Shown here: positions 1 through 9,161 of the stretch, piece by piece | How positions within the stretch are numbered: the stretch's first letter is position 1 | Layout: every line of letters starts with the position of its first letter | Source of the DNA: Porphyrobacter sp. | GTDB lineage: Bacteria; Pseudomonadota; Alphaproteobacteria; Sphingomonadales; Sphingomonadaceae | Length of the DNA stretch: 64,000 nt | NCBI GenBank assembly: GCA_027531395.1 | Contig: JAPZRO010000001.1 | Span: 372,001-436,000, forward strand | Direction: 5' to 3' | Program-made: the position numbers and the translations under genes | The notes under the pieces: model-generated | Databases searched by the model: none | Seen by the model: only the letters and a program-made list of their open reading frames with translations | Told to the model about the DNA's origin: nothing

Positions 1-2
1 GG

Positions 3-467
3 GATTCGGCCGGCGGCAATCTCGCCGCGGTGGTCGCCATCGGCCTTGCCCCGCTGGCGGATGTTCCGCGGCCCGACCGCGTGGTGCTGATGAGCCCCTT
101 CCTCGCCGTCACGCCGGTCGCCGGAGGGTTCGCCGGCGAGCCCGACGATCCCGCGGTCGCCGGCGATGCGATGGGGCTCGTGGCCGAACTCTACGCTCCG
201 GGCAGCGATCCGGGCGATCCGGCGATCAGCCCGCTGCTTGCACCCGACGCGCGGCTGGCACAGCTGCCGCCGACGCTGATCCAGGCCAGCGCGGCCGAGA
301 CCCTGCGCGGGCAGGCGCTGGTCTTCGCGCAGCGTGCCTGGGCGCTCGGCGTGCCGCTGCGCCTGTCGCTGTGGCCGGACCTGCCGCACGTGTGGCATGC
401 CTTCATCGGCAAGCTGCCCGAGGCCGACGCGGCGCTCGAGGAAGCGGCAGCCTTCCTCCGGACCTGA
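3..467 (+). CDS. Alpha/beta hydrolase, HSL-type esterase/lipase (5' end outside window)
   Basis: C-terminal part of a hormone-sensitive-lipase-type (alpha/beta hydrolase fold 3) esterase. The frame is open from the window edge and starts inside the nucleophile elbow: residues read DSAGGNLAAV, matching GDSAGG of this family, with the catalytic Ser at the second visible residue. The other triad members are plausibly the Asp and His of the C-terminal segment WPDLPHVWHAF. About 154 residues are visible, roughly half of a normal family member; the rest lies upstream of base 1. Substrate is unknown. It is followed by a 347-bp gap, so it is probably not cotranscribed with the DUF1800 gene. Confidence 0.8.
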   Translation, partial: DSAGGNLAAVVAIGLAPLADVPRPDRVVLMSPFLAVTPVAGGFAGEPDDPAVAGDAMGLVAELYAPGSDPGDPAISPLLAPDARLAQLPPTLIQASAAETLRGQALVFAQRAWALGVPLRLSLWPDLPHVWHAFIGKLPEADAALEEAAAFLRT

Positions 468-814
468 GGCCAGAGACCAGCACGGGCTTGCGGACATTCC
501 GGGGCAAGTCCACATCCCGTCGCGCCTAGTGCCAAGATCGATTTTCGATAGCGGAACACAGGCCTCAGGCAGAACCAGACAACCGGTCCAGTGATCGCGA
601 GCGAGTGGGTTCGGGTCGGTCGCCGATTGTGTCATAATCGGACCGCGAATGGCCAGGATGTGCCGGCTCGCAGGCCGGGCCAGGCCTTGTGCCGCGTGCA
701 TCGGCAAATGGATGCAAATTTAATTGGCAAGCAACGAAGGGTCGCATAGCTCTCGCACGTATCGGCATCGAGGGGAGCGCTCGAATGTATTGTCCGGGTG
801 AAGATGAGAATGCC
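468..814. other. Gene-free interval upstream of DUF1800
   Basis: No coding frame with recognisable content was found in this 347-bp stretch. It contains a perfect 12-of-12 palindrome (listed separately at 623-641) and an AT-rich patch near 716-726 just before the DUF1800 gene. No convincing intrinsic terminator for the upstream esterase was seen. It presumably holds the promoter of the DUF1800/DUF1501 pair. Confidence 0.5.
623..641. promoter_or_regulatory. 19-bp palindrome, candidate operator of DUF1800/DUF1501
   Basis: CCGATT, seven bases, AATCGG: both six-base arms match perfectly. CATAAT, similar to a -10 hexamer, lies inside it at 633-638, but no good -35 box sits at the right distance. 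Its position about 175 bp before the DUF1800 start suggests a regulator site. Function is inference only. Confidence 0.3.
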
Positions 815-2611
815 ATGCGGGATGCCACAGCACAGGAGGCGACCCCGCCGTCCCCTCCCCTGAACCGGGCCGAACAGCCATCTGCCCTGTCGAATGCCGG
901 AGCACTCGGGGTGAGCACGCTGGCGCTGGCCGTGGCGGCCTGCGGCGGCGGCGGCAGCAGCAGCACGGGTGGCGGTCCTCCGCCGGTCTCGACCGTGCGC
1001 AAGCCCCAGACCGATGGGGAGGCGGCGCGGTTCCTGCTGCAGGCCTCGCTGTCCGCCTCGACCGGGGCGATCACCCAGCTGCGCAGCGAAGGCTACGAGC
1101 CGTGGCTCGATCGCCAGATCGCCGCCGCCAACAGCCAGAGCGCGAAGGGCTTCTTCGCCGACCGTGGCTTCGACCGGGTCGATGCCAACCGCTTCTACAA
1201 CGGCGCGATCACAGGCGACTACATGATCTGGTCGCAGCTGCTTGCGGGCGACAATGCCGTGCGCAAACGGATTGCCTTTGCGCTTTCCGAGTTCTTCGTG
1301 GTGTCGCTCTCCGGCATCAGCCTGACATGGCGCGGGCCCGCGATCGGCGAATACTGGGAAATCCTCAACCGCCACGCCTTCGGCAATTTCCGCGATCTGT
1401 TGCAGGACATCACCCTCAATCCGGCGATGGGTGTGTTCCTCAACACCCGCGGCAACCGACGTGCGGACAGTTCGGGCCGGGTGCCCGACGAGAACTACGC
1501 GCGCGAGGTGATGCAGCTCTTCACCATCGGGCTGTTCGAGCTCAATTCCGACGGGACCAACCGGCTGGTGAACGGCAATCCCGTCGAAAGCTACACCAGC
1601 GATGATGTGACGGGCCTCGCCAAGGTGTTCACCGGTTACGACTTCGACCTTGCCGGTCTCGCCTTCACGACCGAGGTGGGCAGCACCCGCCAGATCCCCG
1701 ATCCCGAATACACCCGCCGGCCGATGACCGCCGATCCCGCCCGCTGGGTTCCGGCGCGCACCACCGGGTTCCATTCGGCCGAGGCCAAGACCTTCCTCGG
1801 CCTCACCATCCCGGCCGGGACGGGCGCGGCCGAGAGCCTGCGACGCGCGCTCGATCACCTGTTCAACCACCCAAATGTCGGACCGTTCTTCGCGAAGCAG
1901 ATGATCCAGCGGCTGGTGACGAGCAATCCCTCGCCGGCCTATGTAGGACGCGTCGCTGCGGTGTTCGCCAACAACGGGCAGGGGCGGCGCGGCGATCTGG
2001 CGGCGGTGTTCAAGGCGATCCTGCTCGACAACGAGGCGCTCGATCCGGCCAATGTCACCAACCCCAATTTCGGCAAGCTGCGCGAACCGGTTCTGCGCTT
2101 TGTGCAGCTGGCGCGGACCTTCGGGGCGCGGTCGAACAGCGGCAATTGGCAGGTCGGCGATCTGAGCGATCCGGCCAGCGCGCTGGGGCAAAGTCCCTTG
2201 CGCTCGCCTTCGGTGTTCAACTTCTTCCGCCCGGGCTACTTCCCCGCCAATACCGAAATCGCCAATCGCGGCTTGCTCGCGCCCGAATTCCAGCTGGTCA
2301 ACGAGACCTCGGTGGCGGGCTACGTCAACTTCCTCGAGCGGGCGATCACCGGGGGACGCGCGCCGGTGGCGGACATCGTGCTCGACTTCGCGGCCGAGGT
2401 CGCGATCGCGCAGGACAGCACCGCCCTGCTCGACCGGCTCGATCTGCTGCTGACCGGCCGCCAGCTGAGCGCGGGCGTGCGCGAAACCATCCGTAGCGCG
2501 ATGGAGGATGTGCCGCTGACCGCCAGCTCGACGAATGCCGAAAAGCTGCGGCGCGTGCAGATCGGGGTCGCGCTGATCCTCGCATCGACCGATTATCTGA
2601 TCCAGAAATAG
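815..2611 (+). CDS. DUF1800 family lipoprotein
   Basis: Protein of about 598 residues of the DUF1800 family (PF08811), a family of unknown biochemical role usually paired with DUF1501 proteins, as here. The chosen ATG gives an N-terminus followed by a hydrophobic stretch ending in LAVAAC and a Gly/Ser-rich linker, which looks like a lipobox with the lipidated Cys. Upstream in-frame starts at 785 and 689 would put the signal unusually far inside the protein. Recognisable DUF1800 segments include the early ARFLLQAS region, ENYAREVMQLFTIGLFEL and the C-terminal SPSVFNFFRPGY region. A likely role is an exported or membrane-anchored partner of the DUF1501 protein 18 bp downstream; substrate unknown. 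Confidence 0.8.
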   Translation: MRDATAQEATPPSPPLNRAEQPSALSNAGALGVSTLALAVAACGGGGSSSTGGGPPPVSTVRKPQTDGEAARFLLQASLSASTGAITQLRSEGYEPWLDRQIAAANSQSAKGFFADRGFDRVDANRFYNGAITGDYMIWSQLLAGDNAVRKRIAFALSEFFVVSLSGISLTWRGPAIGEYWEILNRHAFGNFRDLLQDITLNPAMGVFLNTRGNRRADSSGRVPDENYAREVMQLFTIGLFELNSDGTNRLVNGNPVESYTSDDVTGLAKVFTGYDFDLAGLAFTTEVGSTRQIPDPEYTRRPMTADPARWVPARTTGFHSAEAKTFLGLTIPAGTGAAESLRRALDHLFNHPNVGPFFAKQMIQRLVTSNPSPAYVGRVAAVFANNGQGRRGDLAAVFKAILLDNEALDPANVTNPNFGKLREPVLRFVQLARTFGARSNSGNWQVGDLSDPASALGQSPLRSPSVFNFFRPGYFPANTEIANRGLLAPEFQLVNETSVAGYVNFLERAITGGRAPVADIVLDFAAEVAIAQDSTALLDRLDLLLTGRQLSAGVRETIRSAMEDVPLTASSTNAEKLRRVQIGVALILASTDYLIQK

Positions 2612-2629
2612 ACGGCGGGGGACGCGGAC

Positions 2630-4078
2630 ATGTTCATCGGCAAAGCCATGGAAATCGAGCGGCGTGCCTTCCTGAGGCGTTCGGCGCAGCTGGCAATGAT
2701 GGGGGGTGCGGCCTCCTACGCGCTGGATCTCGCGGGCCTCGCCGAGGCGGCGGCCTTCAGCAACAGCGGGGGCTACAAGGCGCTGGTCTGCGTGTTCCTC
2801 TATGGCGGGAACGACCACGGCAACACGCTGATCCCCTTCGATGCGGCGAACTATGCGCGCTATGCCGCAATCCGCGGGACCGCAGGATCGGAGGACGCCT
2901 CGGGCATCGCGCTCGCCCGCAGCGCGCTGGCGAACACCGTGCTTGCCACCCCGTCCGACCAGCAGCTGACCGACAACATCACCTATGCGCTCGCGCCCAC
3001 CATGCCGCGCCTCAAGGGGTTGTTCGACAGCGGCGCGATGGCCCCGCTGCTCAACGTCGGCCCGCTGATCGCGCCGCTCACCCGCGCGCAATATGACGCG
3101 GGCAGCGTCCCGCGCCCGGCCAAGCTGTTCTCGCACAACGACCAGCAATCGACCTGGCAGAGCTCGCAGCCCGAGGGTTCGCGCACCGGGTGGGGCGGGC
3201 GGATGGGCGATCTGGCGCTGTCGTCGAACACCAATGCGATGTTCACCGCGATCAATGCCACCGGCAACGCGGTGTTCCTGAGCGGCCAGACCGCCGTGCC
3301 CTATCAGGTGTCACCCGCCGGGGCGACGCTCTACAACCCGCTCCAGAACGGACGCCTGTTCAACTCGGCGGCGGCCTCGCAGGCGCTCTCCTCGCTGCTG
3401 CGCAGCGGCTCGGGCAATGTCATGGCGGCCGACTATGCGCGCTTCAACGACCGCTCGATCCAGTACGGCACCTTCGTCAATGATGCGCTGCGGGGCGTGA
3501 CGCTCAATACCAGCTTCGGCACCGGCAACCGCCTAGCCGACCAGCTGCGCGTGGTCGCCCAGCTGATCGCGGCGCGCGGGCGGCTGGGGGTGACGCGGCA
3601 GGTGTTTCTCGTCTCGCTGGGCGGCTTCGACAACCACGACGGGTTGATCGGCACGCATGACGGGCTGCTCGGACAGGTCGATGCCGCGATCGACGCCTTC
3701 TACCGCGCCACAGTCGAACTGGGCGTGGCCGATAGCGTCACCACCTTCACCGCGTCCGATTTCGGACGCACCCTGTCCTCGAACGGCGACGGATCCGACC
3801 ACGGCTGGGGCGCGCATCACTTCATCGTCGGCGGCGGCGTGCGCGGCGGGCGGTTCTACGGCCGCGCGCCGCAGGTTTCGGTCACCAGCAATGATCAGGT
3901 CGGGCAGGGACGGCTGCTGCCGACCACCTCGGTCGACGAGCTCTCCTCGACGCTCGGCCTGTGGTTCGGCGTCGCCCCGTCCGAGCTGCCCTCGGTCGCG
4001 CCCAATATCGGCCGCTTCGCCTCGGCCGACCTCGGCTTCATGAAACCGGCGCCGGCCGCAATGGCGGCGAAACGCTAG
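2630..4078 (+). CDS. DUF1501 family protein with twin-arginine signal
   Basis: 482-residue DUF1501 protein (alkaline-phosphatase-like/sulfatase-related fold). The N-terminus has a twin-arginine motif, ERRAFLRRS, followed by a hydrophobic segment rich in Ala and Leu, so Tat export is likely. The metal-site-like elements FLYGGNDHGNTL near residue 60 and FSHNDQQSTWQ near residue 165 are typical of the family, as is SDFGRT and DHGWGAHH in the C-terminal third. GGGGGA at 2617-2622 is well placed for the ATG at 2630; an internal ATG at 2648 would also keep the Tat motif. Cotranscribed with the DUF1800 gene. Its stop lies 3 bp from the converging acyl-CoA dehydrogenase. Confidence 0.82.
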   Translation: MFIGKAMEIERRAFLRRSAQLAMMGGAASYALDLAGLAEAAAFSNSGGYKALVCVFLYGGNDHGNTLIPFDAANYARYAAIRGTAGSEDASGIALARSALANTVLATPSDQQLTDNITYALAPTMPRLKGLFDSGAMAPLLNVGPLIAPLTRAQYDAGSVPRPAKLFSHNDQQSTWQSSQPEGSRTGWGGRMGDLALSSNTNAMFTAINATGNAVFLSGQTAVPYQVSPAGATLYNPLQNGRLFNSAAASQALSSLLRSGSGNVMAADYARFNDRSIQYGTFVNDALRGVTLNTSFGTGNRLADQLRVVAQLIAARGRLGVTRQVFLVSLGGFDNHDGLIGTHDGLLGQVDAAIDAFYRATVELGVADSVTTFTASDFGRTLSSNGDGSDHGWGAHHFIVGGGVRGGRFYGRAPQVSVTSNDQVGQGRLLPTTSVDELSSTLGLWFGVAPSELPSVAPNIGRFASADLGFMKPAPAAMAAKR

Positions 4079-4081
4079 AGC

Positions 4082-5263
4082 CTATTGCGCGGCCTTCCAG
4101 TCGCGGCGCAGCTTCTTGGCGAGGCTCCACTTGTGGACTTCCGTGGGGCCGTCATAGATGCGGAAGGCGCGGATTTCGCGGAACATCGTCTCGACGATGG
4201 TCTTGTCGGTCACGCCGGTGCCGCCCATTACCTGCACGCACTTGTCGGCGACGCGCATCAGCGCCTCGGACACCGCGACCTTGGTCATCGAGCTTTCGAC
4301 CGTGCCGAGCGAGCCCGTGTCGAGCACGCTGGCGCACCAGTCGATCATCAGCTCGCATTGCTTGAGGTCGATCATGTTCTCGGCGAGCATGAAGCCCACG
4401 CCCTCGTGGTCGATCAGCTGCTTGCCGAAGGCCATGCGGCGGTTGGCATAGTCCACCGCGATCTCCTGCGCGCGGATGCACCCGCCGAGCCAGCGCATGC
4501 AGTGCGAGAGCCGCGCCGGCGACAAGCGGATCTGGGCATATTTGAACCCTTCCCCCGCATCGCCCAGCATCTGGTCGGCGGGCACGCGCAGGTTGTCGAT
4601 GGTGATCTCGGCATGGCTGCCGGGCATCGAGCTGTCGATGGTGTTGGGCACGCCGGTGATCTGGATCGCCGGATCGGGCAGATCGACGAGGAACATGCAG
4701 GCCCCGCCCGCGCTGTCCGGATCCTCGGACTTGGCCATCACGATCCCGACCTTGGCGCCCTCGGCCCCAGTGATGAAGCACTTCTTGCCGTTGATCACCC
4801 AGTGGTTGCCATCCTTGCGGCAGGTGGTGATCATCATCGAAGGGTCCGCGCCCGCGCCGTTCAACTCGGCCGGTTCGGTCATGAAGAAGGCCGAACGCGC
4901 ATGGCCCGAGACCAGCGGGGTGAGGAAGCGCTCCTTGAGGTCCGGGCTGCCAACCTTGCCGATCAGATACATGTTGCCCTCGTCGGGCGCCTGGGTGTTG
5001 CAGGCGAGCATCCCCAGGGGCGTGAGGCCGGACTTGATAAGGATCACCGCGGTTTCGCGCTGGTTGAAGTGGCTGCCGTCGGGGCGGATATGCGGCGTGA
5101 GCACGCCCGCCTCCCGCGCTAATCCACGCATTTCCATCACCAGCTCGTCGGTCGGCGCGCCGTGGTGGTCGCGGCGCGGATCCTGTTCGTAGGGGAAGAT
5201 TTTCTCCCGCACGAAAGCCTCGACCTTCGCGGCCATTTCCAGCGCTTCGTTGCTGATCGTCAT
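4082..5263 (-). CDS. Acyl-CoA dehydrogenase
   Basis: 393-residue acyl-CoA dehydrogenase of normal full length (N-terminal helices, central beta domain, C-terminal helical domain). Diagnostic segments are AFFMTEPAELNGAGADPSM and KCFITGAEGA in the flavin/substrate region, RMAFGKQLIDHEGV for the acyl-CoA-binding helix, and VQVMGGTGVTDKTIVE near the C-terminus. It oxidises an acyl-CoA to the 2-enoyl-CoA, passing electrons to ETF. The ATG at 5263 starts the family-like sequence MTISNEALEMAAK; a longer upstream frame has no family similarity. Divergent from the crotonase at 5418, with which it could form an alpha,beta step of the same pathway. Substrate not determinable. Confidence 0.85.
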   Translation of the reverse strand: MTISNEALEMAAKVEAFVREKIFPYEQDPRRDHHGAPTDELVMEMRGLAREAGVLTPHIRPDGSHFNQRETAVILIKSGLTPLGMLACNTQAPDEGNMYLIGKVGSPDLKERFLTPLVSGHARSAFFMTEPAELNGAGADPSMMITTCRKDGNHWVINGKKCFITGAEGAKVGIVMAKSEDPDSAGGACMFLVDLPDPAIQITGVPNTIDSSMPGSHAEITIDNLRVPADQMLGDAGEGFKYAQIRLSPARLSHCMRWLGGCIRAQEIAVDYANRRMAFGKQLIDHEGVGFMLAENMIDLKQCELMIDWCASVLDTGSLGTVESSMTKVAVSEALMRVADKCVQVMGGTGVTDKTIVETMFREIRAFRIYDGPTEVHKWSLAKKLRRDWKAAQ

Positions 5264-5417
5264 GTTGCAGTTATTCCCTTCATGGCCCCGGATCTCTCTA
5301 AGGCGCTTTGGCCGCCCAAATGCACCTGCACGAATTGCTAGAGCAAGAACCCCTTTGCGCCCGCTACAAGCTTTTTCCAAAGTGGCCGCCGCAGTGCCGG
5401 TGGCAACGGAGAACAGG
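5264..5417. promoter_or_regulatory. Divergent promoter region
   Basis: 154 bp between the start codons of the acyl-CoA dehydrogenase and the crotonase. It must hold both promoters. No repeat of the two operator types found elsewhere in the window was seen here. Confidence 0.4.
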
Positions 5418-6224
5418 ATGACAGGGCAGTACAACACGATTGTGGTGGAGAAGCGCGGAGAGGTCGACTGGCTGACGCTCAATCGCCCCGACGCGCTCAA
5501 TGCGATCACCACCGAAATGGCGGGCGAGCTCAACGACTATTTCGGCGCGCTCTATCACGACCGTTCGGTCCGCATCGTGGTGCTGCGCGGCGCGGGGCGG
5601 GCGTTCTGCGCCGGGCTCGACATCAAGGATCATGGCACCCGCGATCCGGCGGCAATCCCGTTCGGCGGGGGCTTCGGCTTTCAGGGCTTCCTTGCCGATG
5701 TCTACGTCAAGATGCGCCGCTGCCCGCAACCGATCATATCGCTGGTGCACGGCGCGGCCTGCGGCGGGGGCTTTGCCTTCGCGCTCGCCTCCGACATCCG
5801 CATCGCGGGCGAGAGCGCGCGGATGAACGCCGCCTTCATCCGCTTGGGCCTGTCGGCCTGCGACATGGGGGTGAGCTATTTCCTGCCGCGGCTGGTGGGC
5901 GTCTCGCTCGCCTCGGAACTGATGCTGACCGGGCGCTTCATCGAGGCGCGCCGCGCGCTCGCCACGGGTCTCGTCAGCGAGGTGGTGGCCGACGACGAGC
6001 TGGAGATCACCGCGCAGAGCTATGTCGACGATATGCTGCTTGCCTCACCGATGGGCCTTCGCATGACCAAGGAAGGCCTCAACATGGCGGTCGATGCCGC
6101 CAGCCTTGAAGCCGCCATGGCGATCGAGAACCGCAACCAGGTGATGACGGGCGCCAGCCCCAATTTTGCCGAAGGGATGCGCGCCTTCCTCGAAAAGCGC
6201 CGCCCCGACTACATTCCCGACTGA
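5418..6224 (+). CDS. Enoyl-CoA hydratase/isomerase (crotonase family)
   Basis: 268-residue crotonase-fold protein. The oxyanion-hole segments are recognisable: GAGRAFCAGLDIKD early and HGAACGGGFAFALASDIRIA in the middle, followed by FIRLGLSACDMGVSYFLPRLVG. It likely hydrates or isomerises an enoyl-CoA. The start is set by GGAGA at 5409-5413 and by homology beginning at MTGQYNTIVVEKRG; upstream residues are low-complexity. It lies 15 bp before the fadH-like gene and is probably cotranscribed. The active-site acid position holds a Cys-Asp-Met sequence rather than the usual Glu of hydratases, so an isomerase or another crotonase reaction is equally possible. Confidence 0.82.
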   Translation: MTGQYNTIVVEKRGEVDWLTLNRPDALNAITTEMAGELNDYFGALYHDRSVRIVVLRGAGRAFCAGLDIKDHGTRDPAAIPFGGGFGFQGFLADVYVKMRRCPQPIISLVHGAACGGGFAFALASDIRIAGESARMNAAFIRLGLSACDMGVSYFLPRLVGVSLASELMLTGRFIEARRALATGLVSEVVADDELEITAQSYVDDMLLASPMGLRMTKEGLNMAVDAASLEAAMAIENRNQVMTGASPNFAEGMRAFLEKRRPDYIPD

Positions 6225-6239
6225 AGGCCACCCACGAAC

Positions 6240-8270
6240 ATGACCCACCCCAAATATCCGCACATCTTCGCGCCGCTGACCATCGGCAGCCATGTGGTGA
6301 AGAACCGCATCATCATGGGCTCGATGCACACCGGGCTCGAAGACGGGCCGGAACCCGCCAAGCGCCTTGCCGCCTATTTCGTCGAGCGGGTGAAGGGCGG
6401 GGTCGGCATGATCATCACCGGCGGCATCGCCCCGCACCCGACCGGTGGCTATGGCGCGAAGCTGACCAACCCCGAGGAAGTCGCCATGCACCGCGAGGTG
6501 ACGCAGGCTGTCCATGCCGCCGACCCGGAGGTGAAGATCTGCATGCAGATCCTCCATTCGGGGCCTTTGGCGGGCGTGCCCGATGCGGTTGCGCCCTCGG
6601 CCGTCAAGTCGCGCATCGGCCGCTACGCGCCCAACGAGCTCGATGAAGCGGGGATCAAGGAACAGATCGATGCCTTCGCCCGCTGCGCCGCGCTGGCGCA
6701 AGAGGCTGGCTATGACGGAGTCGAGATCATCGGCTCGGCGGGCTACCTCATCTCCACCTTCCTCGTCGAGAAGACCAACCTGCGCACCGACCAATGGGGC
6801 GGATCGTGGGAGAACCGGATGCGCTTCCCGCTCGAAGTGGTGCGCCGCACCCGCGCCGCCGTCGGCCCGGATTTCGTGCTGATCTTCCGCATCTCGGCGA
6901 TGGACATGCTCGAAGGCGGCCTCGCGTGGGAGGAGGTCGCGAGCCTCGCCCGTGCGCTCGAAGCAGCCGGGGTCAACGTGATCTCGACCCACTTCTGCTG
7001 GCACGAAAGCTTCGTGCCGACCATCGCCACCATGGTCCCGCGCGCGGCCTTCGCGCAGGTGACGGGGCGGCTGCGCAAGGAAGTCTCGGTCCCGGTCATC
7101 ACCTCCAACCGCATCAACATGCCCGATGTCGCCGAGGCGGTGCTGGCGCGCGGCGATGCCGATCTGGTCTCGATGGCGCGACCGATGCTGGCCGATGCCG
7201 AACTGGTCAACAAGGCCCGCGAAGGCCGCGAGGACGAGATCAACACCTGCATCGGCTGCAACCAGGCCTGCCTCGATCACACCTTCACCGGGCGCGAGAC
7301 CTCCTGCCTCGTCAACGCCCGCGCCTGCCGCGAGACCGAGCTGGCGCTGGCTCCGGCGGGGGCCACCAAGCGCATCGCCGTGGTCGGCGCGGGGCCTGCG
7401 GGGCTCGCCTATGCCACGCTCGCTGCCGAGCGCGGGCATAGGGTCACATTGTTCGATGCCGCGGACGAGATCGGCGGGCAGTTCAACCTCGCCAAGCGCA
7501 TCCCCGGCAAGGAGGAGTTCTACGAGACCCTGCGCTATTTCGGGCGGATGATCGACAAGCACGGGGTTGATCTCAGGCTCAACACGCGTGTCACCGCCGA
7601 CGATCTGCTGGCGGGCGGCTATGACGAGATCATCATCGCCACCGGGATCGAGCCGCGCACACCGGACATCCCCGGCATCGATCACCCCAAGGTGGTGCGC
7701 TACATCGACGTGATCCGTGGGCAAGCCAGTGTCGGCCAGCGCGTTGCGATCATGGGCGCGGGCGGGATCGGCTTCGACGTTGCCGAGCTCGTCACCCATG
7801 CCGGCCCCTCGGGCGCGCTCGATGTCGAGGTGTTCGCCAAGGAATGGGGCATCGACTTCAAGAACCACCCGCGCGGCGGCGTCACCGGCGTTGTGCCGCA
7901 AGTGCAGTCGAGCGGGCGCGAGGTGTGGCTGCTCCAGCGCAAGACCAGCGCGGTCGGCAAGGGGCTGGGCCGCACCACCGGCTGGACCCACCGCCTGACG
8001 CTCCAGCGGCGCGGGGTGAAGATGATCGCCGGGGTCGAGTACGACCGGATCGACGATGCCGGGCTGCACATCCGGATCGAGGGCGAGCCGCAGGTGCTCG
8101 GCGTCGACACGATCATCGTCTGCGCCGGCCAGCTTCCGGCCCGCGCGCTGCATGATGAGCTGGTGGCCAAGGGCGCGCAGCCGGTGCTGATCGGCGGGGC
8201 TTACGAGGCGGCCGAGCTCGATGCCAAGCAGGCGATCAAGCAGGCGACCGAGCTCGCGCTGGTCGCCTGA
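6240..8270 (+). CDS. fadH: 2,4-dienoyl-CoA reductase, FadH/old-yellow-enzyme type
   Basis: 676-residue NADPH-dependent dienoyl-CoA reductase like E. coli FadH (672 residues). It has an N-terminal FMN TIM barrel, a 4Fe-4S site with Cys337, Cys340, Cys344 and Cys356 (E. coli Cys334/337/341/353), then an FAD/NAD(P)-binding half with VVGAGPAGLAYA near residue 380 and a second nucleotide fold near IMGAGGIGFDVA. The active-site Tyr and His of FadH are kept as Tyr169 and His255. The nearest relatives in function are FadH and the BaiCD/BaiH bile-acid enoate reductases; the many near-identical segments favour FadH, although a steroid-derived dienoyl substrate is possible here. Confidence 0.82.
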   Translation: MTHPKYPHIFAPLTIGSHVVKNRIIMGSMHTGLEDGPEPAKRLAAYFVERVKGGVGMIITGGIAPHPTGGYGAKLTNPEEVAMHREVTQAVHAADPEVKICMQILHSGPLAGVPDAVAPSAVKSRIGRYAPNELDEAGIKEQIDAFARCAALAQEAGYDGVEIIGSAGYLISTFLVEKTNLRTDQWGGSWENRMRFPLEVVRRTRAAVGPDFVLIFRISAMDMLEGGLAWEEVASLARALEAAGVNVISTHFCWHESFVPTIATMVPRAAFAQVTGRLRKEVSVPVITSNRINMPDVAEAVLARGDADLVSMARPMLADAELVNKAREGREDEINTCIGCNQACLDHTFTGRETSCLVNARACRETELALAPAGATKRIAVVGAGPAGLAYATLAAERGHRVTLFDAADEIGGQFNLAKRIPGKEEFYETLRYFGRMIDKHGVDLRLNTRVTADDLLAGGYDEIIIATGIEPRTPDIPGIDHPKVVRYIDVIRGQASVGQRVAIMGAGGIGFDVAELVTHAGPSGALDVEVFAKEWGIDFKNHPRGGVTGVVPQVQSSGREVWLLQRKTSAVGKGLGRTTGWTHRLTLQRRGVKMIAGVEYDRIDDAGLHIRIEGEPQVLGVDTIIVCAGQLPARALHDELVAKGAQPVLIGGAYEAAELDAKQAIKQATELALVA

Positions 8271-8276
8271 CGAGAG

Positions 8277-9056
8277 CTATTCCCCGGCGTCGAAGCCGAT
8301 CCGCTCGGCCGCCGCGCCCGACATGATGAAGCCGATCGGCCGCTCGGTTTCTTCCTGAAGGTGTGCGATCAGGCTGGCGGTGCGGGCGAGCAGCGAGATG
8401 CCTTTCAGGGCCGCAAGCGGGAAGCCCGCGTCGAGCATCACTGCGGGGATAGCGCCGTTGACGTTGATCGGCAGGCTGCGGCCGATGGCCTCGGGCAGCA
8501 CCGCCTCGATGGTGCGCAGCATGGCGATGTGCTTGCCTTCCATCCCGTGCTCCTTGGCAAGCGCGAGCAGGCGGTGCGCGCGCGGATCGCCGCCCGAATG
8601 CTGGGGATGGCCGAAGCCCGGGATCGCCTTCTTCTCGGCCCGCAGCGCCTTGATCGCCGCCGCGGCGGTCGCGGCAGCGTCACCGCCCTCGGCGTCGGCG
8701 ACGACCTGCGCGTAGAACTTGCCCGCCACCTCGGCGCTGCCCAGCACCACGCTTCCGCAGCCCAGCAGCCCCGCGGCGACCGCCCCGTGGAAGGCCTCGG
8801 GCGCGGCGGCGTAGGTCATGCGGGTCGCCACCACGCTCGGCACCAGCCCGTGTTCGGCAATCGCGCAGAGCACCGCATCGGCGAGCGCCTTCTGCGGCGG
8901 GGTGGGCATCACGCCGGTCACCAGCAGCCAGAAATAGGAGGTGAAGTCGACATGGCCGATCACCTCGCTACACAGATCGAGCCCCCGCACGGTGATGCTT
9001 GTCGCATCCGATGTGCAGATCGAGGTTACCGCGTTATCCTGCTTGCCGATGCGCAT
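8277..9056 (-). CDS. Citryl-CoA lyase-like protein (short citrate-synthase family)
   Basis: 259-residue member of the citrate synthase superfamily, much shorter than citrate synthase and matching proteins usually annotated citryl-CoA lyase. Typical segments are FTSYFWLLVTGVMPTP near residue 38, IPGFGHPQHSGGDPRA in the middle with the His of the active site, and INVNGAIPAVMLDAGFP plus the C-terminal IAHLQEETERPIGFIM. It would make or cleave a C-C bond between an acyl-CoA and a keto acid. It is divergent from the CoA-transferase, sharing the promoter region that carries a candidate IclR operator. The true substrate is unknown; a lyase acting on a CoA ester made by the neighbouring transferase is an inference. 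Confidence 0.75.
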   Translation of the reverse strand: MRIGKQDNAVTSICTSDATSITVRGLDLCSEVIGHVDFTSYFWLLVTGVMPTPPQKALADAVLCAIAEHGLVPSVVATRMTYAAAPEAFHGAVAAGLLGCGSVVLGSAEVAGKFYAQVVADAEGGDAAATAAAAIKALRAEKKAIPGFGHPQHSGGDPRAHRLLALAKEHGMEGKHIAMLRTIEAVLPEAIGRSLPINVNGAIPAVMLDAGFPLAALKGISLLARTASLIAHLQEETERPIGFIMSGAAAERIGFDAGE

Positions 9057-9068
9057 GGGTCCAGCCTT

Positions 9069-9100
9069 TTCGTTATTCGAAGTTGATTTCGGTATGCGAA
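9069..9100. promoter_or_regulatory. Tandem palindromic operator, candidate IclR site A
   Basis: Two 13-bp palindromes of the form TTCG-N5-CGAA lie 19 bp apart: TTCGTTATTCGAA at 9069 and TTCGGTATGCGAA at 9088, joined by GTTGAT. The same arrangement recurs at 11241-11272. The site sits between the divergent citryl-CoA-lyase and CoA-transferase genes, and the IclR gene is the second gene on the plus side. A TATAGT hexamer follows at 9104. Binding by the adjacent IclR protein is inferred. Confidence 0.65.
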
Positions 9101-9161
9101 GAATATAGTGTCACATCCGCAGCCTGGCAAGGTCGTCGGGCAAGCTGATGGGATGTGTTGG

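Noticed and set aside
632..3148. 838-codon open frame antisense to the DUF1800/DUF1501 genes
   Set aside because: Arg/Gly/Ala-rich sequence with no domain; it is opposite two well-supported genes and is a product of high GC content.
6045..8153. 702-codon frame antisense to fadH
   Set aside because: No recognisable family and contradicts the clear FadH match on the other strand.
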